Positions 52,650 through 61,200 of a DNA stretch of 64,000 bases are shown piece after piece. The translations under genes were made by a program, and so were the position numbers. A model generated the notes under the pieces. That model did not search any database, had not been told where the DNA came from, and saw nothing but the letters and a program-made list of their open reading frames with translations. The stretch's first letter is position 1. Each line of letters opens with the position of its first letter. Location of the stretch: contig NZ_CP076103.1 in the NCBI RefSeq assembly GCF_018732085.1, positions 248,001 through 312,000 on the forward strand. The letters run 5' to 3'. This stretch comes from Lysobacter capsici. Lineage in GTDB: Bacteria; Pseudomonadota; Gammaproteobacteria; Xanthomonadales; Xanthomonadaceae.

Positions 52650-52707
52650 ACGATTCCCGATTCCCGATTCCCGATTCCCGATTCCCGATTCCCGATTCCC
52701 GCCTCCC
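52650..52707. repeat. Heptamer tandem repeat (ATTCCCG)n, second array
   Basis: Seven to eight near-perfect GATTCCC units end in a GCCTCCC variant, directly before the stop codon of the minus-strand methyltransferase gene. Confidence 0.9.
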
Positions 52708-52713
52708 GAAACA

Positions 52714-53481
52714 TCACCCCGCCGTACGCGCAACCACGAAGATCCGCCGGAACTCGAACCAGGTCGTCCCATCGCCGCGCGGCGGATAAGCGCGGTCGAG
52801 CATCGGCGCCAGCTCGCCGCGAAACCGCTGCCAATCGGCATCGTTCAACGCCGACCGCACCGGCCGCAGCGCGGTGCCGGTGATCCACTCCAGCACCGCG
52901 TCAGGGCCCGACAGGCGCTGCACATACGTGGTTTCCCACGCATCGACCATGCAATCCTCGCCGGCCAGCAGTTCGGCGTACTGCCGCGGCCTGTCGACGG
53001 TGTCGTCTTCGCGCAGGCCGACATCGGCCAGCTGCGCCGCCCACGCCGCGCTAGCCGCGAGCTCGCGGGTGAGCGCATGCGACGGCGCGTCGAAATTGCC
53101 CGGCACTTGAATGGCCATCCAAGCGCCTCGCGGCAGTTCGCGCGCCCAGCGCCGCAACAGTTCGCGATGCTCCGGCACCCATTGCAGCACGGCGTTGGAA
53201 ATCAACACGTCGGTGTCGGGCCGCGGCGTCCAGTCGCGCACGTCGACCAGTTGCGCGTCGATGCCCGCCGCGCGCGCCGCCGCGACCATCTCCGGCGAGT
53301 TGTCGCTCGCTTCCAGCGTCGCCTCGGGCCAGCGCTGCGCCAGCGCACGGGTGAGATTGCCGGGTCCGCAACCCAGGTCGACCACGCGGCGCGGATGCTC
53401 GGCGCCGATGCGTGCGATCAGATCGAAGAATGGCCGCCCGCGCAGGTCGGCGAAATCGAGGTATTTCTTGGGGTCCCACAT
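52714..53481 (-). CDS. tam: Trans-aconitate 2-methyltransferase
   Basis: A 255-residue class I SAM methyltransferase. It opens MWDPKKYLDFADLRGRPF, typical of Tam proteins (WDP..Y..F...R..P), with SAM motif I VVDLGCGPGNLT and post-motif NAVLQWVPEH. Tam methylates trans-aconitate, a spontaneous by-product that inhibits aconitase. It is a monocistronic minus-strand gene of typical length. Confidence 0.88.
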   Translation of the reverse strand: MWDPKKYLDFADLRGRPFFDLIARIGAEHPRRVVDLGCGPGNLTRALAQRWPEATLEASDNSPEMVAAARAAGIDAQLVDVRDWTPRPDTDVLISNAVLQWVPEHRELLRRWARELPRGAWMAIQVPGNFDAPSHALTRELAASAAWAAQLADVGLREDDTVDRPRQYAELLAGEDCMVDAWETTYVQRLSGPDAVLEWITGTALRPVRSALNDADWQRFRGELAPMLDRAYPPRGDGTTWFEFRRIFVVARTAG

Positions 53482-53694
53482 GGTGTCGTCCCGTCGTCGC
53501 GTGGCCGGGCACTATAAAACCGCCGCGGCGAAGATCGCGCGATGGAACGCGCCACACATCGCAAAGCCCGCCGGCTTCGAGAGGGGCGAAGGCGGTTGAT
53601 TCGTCGCCTGCGTCATGGAGGCGGCCACGGGTATCGGTCACACTGGCGGTCAATCGCGCAACGGCCGGCGGCGCTCTACTCGCGGAGACACTGG

Positions 53695-54573
53695 ATGACC
53701 CCACAGATCGGTTTCATCGGCCTGGGCGTAATGGGCCGGCCCATGGCGCTGAACCTCGCCCGCGCCGGCAGGGCGCCGGTGGTGTGGAACCGGTCCGCCG
53801 ACGCGTCGACGGCGTTGGGCGAAGCCGGCGCAACGGTGGCGGACAGTCCGGCGCAGGTGTTCGAGCAAGCGCAGGTGGTGATCGTGATGCTCGCCGACGA
53901 GGTCGCGATCGATGCGGTGCTCGGCCGCGGCACGCCGCGGTTCGCGACGCATCTGCGCGACCGCGTCCTCGTCCACATGGGCACGACCTCGGCCGAGTAT
54001 TCGCAGGCGCTGGACGCCGATATCCGCGCGGCCGGCGGCAGTTATGTCGAAGCGCCGGTGTCGGGATCGCGGGTGCCTGCCGAAGCCGGCCGACTGGTGG
54101 CGATGCTCGCCGGCGACGAGGCCGCGGTGGAGCGGGTGCGGCCCTTGCTCGCGCCGATGTGCAGCCAGAGCTTCGTCTGCGGCGCGGTGCCCAATGCGCT
54201 GCTGATGAAGCTGTCGGTGAATCTGTTCCTGATCACGATGGTGACCGGGCTGGCCGAATCGGTGCATTTCGCCCAGCGCCAGGGCCTGGACCTGCATCGG
54301 CTGCAGGCCATCCTCGATGCCGGGCCGATGGCCAGCGCGGTGTCGACGATCAAGCTGGCCAAGCTGGTCGACGGCGATTATTCGGTGCAGGCCTCGATCG
54401 CGGATGTGCTGAAGAACAATCGCCTGATCGCGCAGGCCGCGCGCAACGCGGGCATCGCTTCGCCCTTGCTCGATGCATGCCACGCCTTGTTCGGCGAAAC
54501 CCTGGCGCAGGGCCACGGCGCCGCCGACATGGCCGCGGTGGTGCGGGCGATCCAGGCGCGCGACCCGGGTTGA
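53695..54573 (+). CDS. 3-hydroxyisobutyrate dehydrogenase-family NAD-dependent oxidoreductase
   Basis: A 292-residue beta-hydroxyacid dehydrogenase. The Rossmann signature is IGFIGLGVMGRPMALNL. The substrate-binding block is EAPVSGSRVPAEAG, and the catalytic lysine is in NALLMKLSVN. The exact substrate (3-hydroxyisobutyrate, tartronate semialdehyde or another) cannot be told from sequence alone. The start at 53695 begins right at the nucleotide fold. It is not in an obvious operon. Confidence 0.85.
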   Translation: MTPQIGFIGLGVMGRPMALNLARAGRAPVVWNRSADASTALGEAGATVADSPAQVFEQAQVVIVMLADEVAIDAVLGRGTPRFATHLRDRVLVHMGTTSAEYSQALDADIRAAGGSYVEAPVSGSRVPAEAGRLVAMLAGDEAAVERVRPLLAPMCSQSFVCGAVPNALLMKLSVNLFLITMVTGLAESVHFAQRQGLDLHRLQAILDAGPMASAVSTIKLAKLVDGDYSVQASIADVLKNNRLIAQAARNAGIASPLLDACHALFGETLAQGHGAADMAAVVRAIQARDPG

Positions 54574-54579
54574 GCCCGC

Positions 54580-54993
54580 TCAGGCGCGCGGGCGGTCGAG
54601 CAAGGCGACGAATTTCTTCGGCGCCAGCACGCAATAGCTTTCGACGATCAAGTCGGCGATCTCGTCCCAGTCGGTGCGCGCATCGATCGCCACGCCGACG
54701 ATGTCGGCGAACCACGACGGCTTGAAGAACGGCGCCCGGGCGAACTTCGGCGCCGCCCGCCGCGCGGTCGGCAAACGAAACGTCAGCACCGTCCGCGGCC
54801 CGTCGTGGCCGGCCGCCCGCGCGTACGCCGGCGGCCAGCCGCGGTCGATCCTCACGGCGTGGGCGAAATTTTTCTTGCCGATCATCCAGCGCACGCCGGT
54901 CCAGGCGGATTCTTCGTGCACCTCGGGCAGGCCGAGGCAGATGGCGTTGAGTCTGGCGAGGATTTCGCTCGGAACGCTGGCGTGTTCGCTCAT
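54580..54993 (-). CDS. MmcQ/YjbR-family protein
   Basis: A 137-residue protein of the YjbR/CyaY-like fold: LPEVHEESAWTGVRWMIGKK at the start and SWFADIVGVAID then SYCVLAPKKFVALL at the end. The fold is thought to bind DNA or nucleotides, but its function is not settled. It is convergent with the dehydrogenase gene, 6 bases from its stop. Confidence 0.85.
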   Translation of the reverse strand: MSEHASVPSEILARLNAICLGLPEVHEESAWTGVRWMIGKKNFAHAVRIDRGWPPAYARAAGHDGPRTVLTFRLPTARRAAPKFARAPFFKPSWFADIVGVAIDARTDWDEIADLIVESYCVLAPKKFVALLDRPRA

Positions 54994-55217
54994 CGGGAGG
55001 GCTCGCGGCGGTGTCGGTGGCGGTCGCGTGTGGCTGCTTTCAATGTGGCGAACTTGCGCATTCTGCCTGCATGACGTGATCGACAGCGTCGACTGCTGCG
55101 AAATTCACGACAGAAAAAATCACATCTATTGCCCATCAACTTTAACCCCGAAGATCGGATTTGTTCCCAGAGCAAGGACGCCGCGCAGGGCCGTCCATCG
55201 GACGCGAGAGGGAACAC

Positions 55218-58200
55218 ATGACGACTTTGATTTCGGGCAGCGGCTTGGGCGTGTTCAACAGTTCCTTCACCCAGGTGGGGCGAGGACTGGGCAGCGACAC
55301 CCGGACGGCCTCCGGGCGCCACGGCCAATTCGTCAACGTGGCCACCGGCAACCTGATCGTGCAGGGCCAGGACGAGCAGTTGTTCGGCAACGGCTTTCTC
55401 GCCAGCCAGATGCGCACCTACAACAGCCGCGGGTTGTTCGGCGAGTTCGGCTCCGACGGCTGGAACGGCGGGTTCGAGACCCGCGCGGGCCTGCGCCTGC
55501 TCAACGTCCTCAACACCCGCGGCAGCCAGGTGCAGCAGTTGCTGGGCGACGGCTCGATGGTCTACTACGACTACGACGAAGCCAGCGGCGACTACATCAG
55601 CACGGTTGGCGACGGCGCGCACGACCGCTTCCGCTACATCCCGCAGCAGACCGGCCAGCCGGCGCGCTGGCAATGGACCGACGGCAACCAGAGTCGGCGC
55701 GAGCTGTACTTTCCGGGCACCCTGCTCGGCATCGGTCTGCTCGACGGCCGCCTGTCGAAAACCACCGATCTCAAGACCGGCGCCGAATACACCTTCCTTT
55801 ACGACGACCAGGGCCGGCTGCAGCGCATCGACGGCAGCAACGGCGACGCGCTGGTGTTCGAGTACGACCGCTTCGGCTCGCGCCTGCTCGGCCTGTCGAC
55901 CGTGGAAGGCGGCGTCGCCCGTTCGCAGATCCGCTACGGCTACGACAACCAGGGCCGGCTGACCCGGGTCGAAAGCGACCTGACCCCCGGCGACTGGAGC
56001 GACAACGCCGGCAATCCGGGCCGCAGCTTCGTCACCACCTACAGTTACGAACAAAGCAGCCAGCGGCTGGCCCGCATCAGCCACAGCGACGGCACCGAAT
56101 CGAGCTACACCTATTACACCAGCGGCGCCGCCAGCGGGCGCGTGCGCACGGTCAGCAGCGGCCGCGCCGCCGACGGTTCGCTGCAGACGCTGACTTTCAG
56201 CTACGACCTGCAGGACGACCACCGCCGCACCGACGTCAGCGACGCCAGCGGCCGCACCTGGACCTACGGCTACGATGCCGCGGGGCAATTGATCCAGGTG
56301 CAGGCGCCGGCGATCGACGGCCTGCGCGACGTCACCGATTACCAGTACGACGCCGCCGGCAACGTCGTCCGGGTCAGCACCCAGCGCGGCGGGCAGCTGC
56401 TCAGCCGCAGCGATTTCAGCTACGACGCCAACGGCAACCTGCTGTGGCAGTGGGATCAGGTCGATCCCGCCCAGGGCGGCGCCGCGCGCGCGGTGCAGCG
56501 CACCTACACCGCCGCCAATCAGCTGGCCAGCGAGACCGTGTTCACCGGCCTGGACGCCGACGGCGCCGGCACCGCGCAGGCGCCTGGCGGCGGGCTGAGC
56601 ACGCGCTTCGTCTACGACGCGAGCAACCGCCTGCGTTATGCGGTCGATGCGACCGGCGCGGTCGAGGAGCGCACTTATCACGCCAGCGGCAACGGCAGCG
56701 GGCAGGTCGCCAGCACCCGTCGCTACCTCGGCGCGGCCTATGCCGCCGCCGACACCACCCTGGTCGCACTGGACGCCTGGGCGACCGCGGCGCAGCGCGC
56801 GCAAAGCGTGCTGGTCGAATCGCACTACGACGTCGCCGGCCGGTTGTCGCGCACGCTGGCGTACGCGCGGCTCGACGCGAACGGCGCCGGCATCGTCGAC
56901 GATGCGGCCGAACTGATCGATTACGTCTACGACGCACAGGGCTTGTTGCGCCAGAAGATCGTCCAGCGCAGCGCCACCGTCGCCGCCGACGACGGCCGCG
57001 ACAGCGTCGAAACCACGACCTACGGCTACGACGGCATCGGCCGCATGCTCTCGGAAACGGTCAGCGAACGTGTCGGCACCGGCGCGGTGCGGATCGTGCG
57101 AACCACCGCGTGGGTGCATCAGGACAACGGCAACACCCTGCGCACCACGCTCGAGGGCGGACCGGCCGGCGACGGCGTGAGCGCCAACGATCAGCTGCGC
57201 ACCGAACTGCGCAATGCGTCGGGCCAGTTGATCGCGACGACGGTATCGGCGGTGTCCGGCGGCGAGACCCGCACCAGCCGCAACTACTACGACGGCACCG
57301 GCCGCCTGCGCGCCAGCGAGGATGCGTCCGGCGCGCGCTTCTACTTCTTCTACGACGCCGAAGGCGCGTTGGCCGGCGAGGTCGACGTGCAGGGCACGGT
57401 CACCGCCTACCTCCGCGACGGCCTGGGCCGGGTGGTGCGCACCACCGTGCACGAGCAGCGCGTCGACACCTCGTCGTGGCTGGTCAACGGCGCGGTGGTG
57501 CCGGCCGATTTCGCCGCCGTTCGTCCCGCCGCCGCCGCGAACGATCGCAGCGTGCTCGCGAGCTACGACGCGCTCGGCCGCCTGCTGAGCCAGACCGACG
57601 CCGAAGGCACGGTCACCCGCCACGTCTACGACGGCGCCGACCGGTTGATCGAAACCCGCGTCCAGGCCGCCGCCAACGACGCGCCCGAGCGCGTGCTGCG
57701 TTATCTGCGCGATGCGCTCGGACGCGAGGTCGGCCGGCTCGACGCCGAAGGCTTCCTGGTCGAGACCCGTTACGACCGCGCCGGCCGGGTCGAAGCGACC
57801 ATCGCCTATGCCGCGGCGACGCCCGACGCCGCGCGCGCGACCGGCGATCTGGCCGCGTTGCGTCCGCTCGCCCACGCCGGCGATCAGCTCACCCGCTACT
57901 TCCACGACGGCCGCGGCAACCGCATCGGCGTGCTCGACGCCGAGGGCGCGCTGACCGAAGCGGTGTTCGACGAAGCGCGCAACGAACGCGCGGTGCGCGT
58001 CTACCACCAGCGGATCGCGAGCCCGGCCGGCAACGAGAGCTTCGCCCAGCTGCGTGCCCAGGTGCAGGCCGGCGGCGCGCGCGAGACCCGGCGCCAGTTC
58101 GACGCGCTCGGCCAGTTGCGCACCGAACTCGATCCCGAAGGCACGCTCAGCCGCTACCGCTACGACGCCCAGGGCCGCCTGCTCACGACCGAGCGTGCGG

Positions 58201-61200
58201 TCGGCACCAGCGAAGTGCGCGAAGGCCATCGCCGCTACGACGTGTTCGGCAATCTGATCGGCGAACTCGACGGCGAAGGCGCCACCCATCTGCTGCCGGG
58301 CATGAGCGAGGCGCAGCTCGATGCGATCTACGCCCAGTACGGCGTGCGGCATGGCTACGACGTGCTCGGGCGCCGCACCGAAAGCGTCGACGCCGAAGGC
58401 AACAAGACCTGGTATTTCTACGACGTCGCCGGCCGTCCGACCTTCACCGTCCACGGCGTGCAGGACGCCGCCGGCGTGCGCAACGGCGCCGGCGAAGTCA
58501 GCGAGACCCGCTATACGAACTTCGGCCAGGTCGGCGAAACCATCGCCTACACCGGCCGCATCGCCATCGCCATCGCCGCGCCGCACGACCGCGCCCGCGT
58601 CGACGACGCGGTGCGCGCATTGCAATTCGTCGCCGCGCAGGACAGCCGCCATCGCTTCGTCTACGACCGCCGCGGCCAGTTGAGCGAACACACCGACGCC
58701 GAAGGCGCGGTCACCCGCAACCGTTACAACGGGTTCGGCGAACTGGCCACGCAATGGCGCGAGCTCGGCGCCGGTCTCGAAGCGGAAACGCGTTACGCCT
58801 ACGACCGCCGCGGTCAGTGGCTGAGCCAGACCGAGCAGTCGGTCGGTGCCGCGGCCGACGGCAGCCTGCGCGGCATCAGCCGCAGTTTCGATGCGTTCGG
58901 CCGCATCGCCACCGCCACCGATGCGCGCGGGCATGCCGTGCAGTTCGGCTACGACCGCCTGGGCCGGCAGATCAGCCAGCGCCAGAATGTGTCCGGCCGC
59001 GAGGAAATGGCGTCGACCGCCTACGACGTGCATGGCCGCGTCCTGACCCAGACCGATGCGCTGGGCCGGGTCACCCGCTACGCCTACGACGAAGCGACCC
59101 GCAGCGCCACCGTCACCACGCCCGAAGGCATAGCGACCACCTCGACCCGCAACCGCTTCGGCGAGACCGTGCGCGTGACCGACGGCCTCGGCCACGCGAC
59201 CACCTTCGACTACGACCGCGACGGCCTGCTGCTCAAGACCACCGATGCCTTGAGCGGCGAAAGCCGGCAGCAGTTCGACGCGCGCGGCCTGATGATCCGC
59301 AGCGTCGACGCGGCCGGCCGCGTGGTCCGCTTCGTCTACGACGCGCGCGGCCGCGCGATCGAACGCACCGAGGACCCCGACGGCCTGGCGCTGACCCAGC
59401 GCACCGTGTACGACGGCCAGGGCCGCAGCGTGTCGGTGACCGACGCGGCCGGCGTGCGCACCGCGCTGAGCTACGACCGCCAGGGGCGTCTGATCGAACA
59501 GGTGCATGACGCCGACGGCCTGGCCCTGCGCACCACCTACGCCTGGAACACGCGCGGCCAGCAGGTGCGCGTCACCACCGGCGCGGGCACCGCCGAGGCG
59601 CGCACGGTCGAATACGGCTACGACGCACTGGGTCGCCGGGTCCGCGAAACGATCGCGCCGGGCGTGCTGAACCTGACCACCACCTACGCCTACGACGGCA
59701 ACGACAATCTGATCGCGCGCACCGACGCCGCCGGCCGCGTCACCCGCTACACCTACGACGAAGCCGATCGCCAGCGCTTCGCGATCGACGGCGAAGGCGG
59801 CGTGGCGGAAACCGCGTACGACGCCAATGGCCGGGTGGTGGCGGTGCGCGCTTATGCGAACGTCATCGACCTGAGCGGCCTGCCGTTGTCGATCGACAGC
59901 GCGCAGGTCCAGGCCCGCCTGCGCGCGGACGATGCGCGCGACGTGCAGGACTACCGCGTCTACGACCGCGACGGTCGCGTGCGTCTGCGCATCGATGGCG
60001 CCGGCGCGGTCGCCGAGAGCGTGTACGACGCCGCCAATCAGGCGACCGCCGTCACCCGTTATGCCAACGCCAAGGCGCTCGATCCCGGCCTGCGCGCGCA
60101 GCTGTGGGCCGGCACCGCCGATATCGGCAGCCTGCTGGCCGGGATCGCCGCCGACCCGACCCGCGACCACAGCAGCTACAGCGTGCGCGACGCGCTGGGC
60201 CGCGAGCGCCTGAGCATCGACGCCACCGGCGCGGTGACCGAGACCGTCTACGATCCGGTCGGCCGCACGCTGCGCAGCCTGCGTTACGCCAATGCCTGGC
60301 CGCTGGACGACGTGCGCCGCGCGCAACTGCGCGCCGGCACGCTCGACGCCAACACCGTGTTGAGCTCGCTGTCCGCCGATCCCGCGCGCGACCGCGGCGT
60401 CGTGCTGGTCTACGATCGCGTCGGCCGCCTGCGCTACACCCTGACCCGCACCGACAGCGATCGCGCGGTGGTCAGCGAAAGCCGCTTCGACGCGGTCGGC
60501 CAGACGGTCGCGCAGATCCAGTACGGCGTGACCATCGGCTTCAATCCGGCCGCGACCGAGGCCGACGTGGCCGGCGCGCTGAGCGCCGCACTCGCCGCCG
60601 ATCCGGGCCGGCAACGTAGCATGCATACGGTGTACGACGCGGCCGGCCGCGCGCGCTTCGTGGTCGATGCGGTCGGCGCGGTGACGCAAATGCGTTACGA
60701 CGCGACCGGCCTGGTCGTGCAGAGCGTGCGTTACCAGCAGGCGCGCGCGTTCAACGGCGCCAACCTCGCCGACTGGGTCGCCTGGGCGCAAGGCCAGCCC
60801 GCCGGCGAACAGCGCATCAGCACCACCTTGCACGACGCCGCCGGCCGCGCGAGCGTGCGCACCGACGCGCTCAACCACAGCGAGACCATCACCTACGACG
60901 GCAGCGGCCAGGTGCTCAGCGTCACCAATCGCGACGGCCACCGCTGGACTTACGAGTACGACGCCGCCGGCCGCAAGCGCACCGAAATCAGTCCGCCGGT
61001 CGCGGTCGCGATGGCCGACGCCGCCGGCAATGTCGGCGTGGTGATGCGCTCGGTGATCGCGCGCATCGCCTACGACGGCCAGGGCAACGTCATCGCCCGC
61101 ACCGACAACGCCGACACCGCGCAGGCGCGCACCACCGTCTACGTCTACGACAACCGCGGTCATCAGGTCCGCACCGTGTTCCCCGACGCCGGCCGCATCG

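Larger units (their letters stand above)
52392..52713. other. Intergenic region with terminator, REP pair and heptamer array
   Basis: It holds the receptor terminator, REP-like copies 7 (52514-52549, plus) and 8 (52583-52616, minus) in inverted orientation, and the ATTCCCG array. No gene is seen. Confidence 0.7.
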
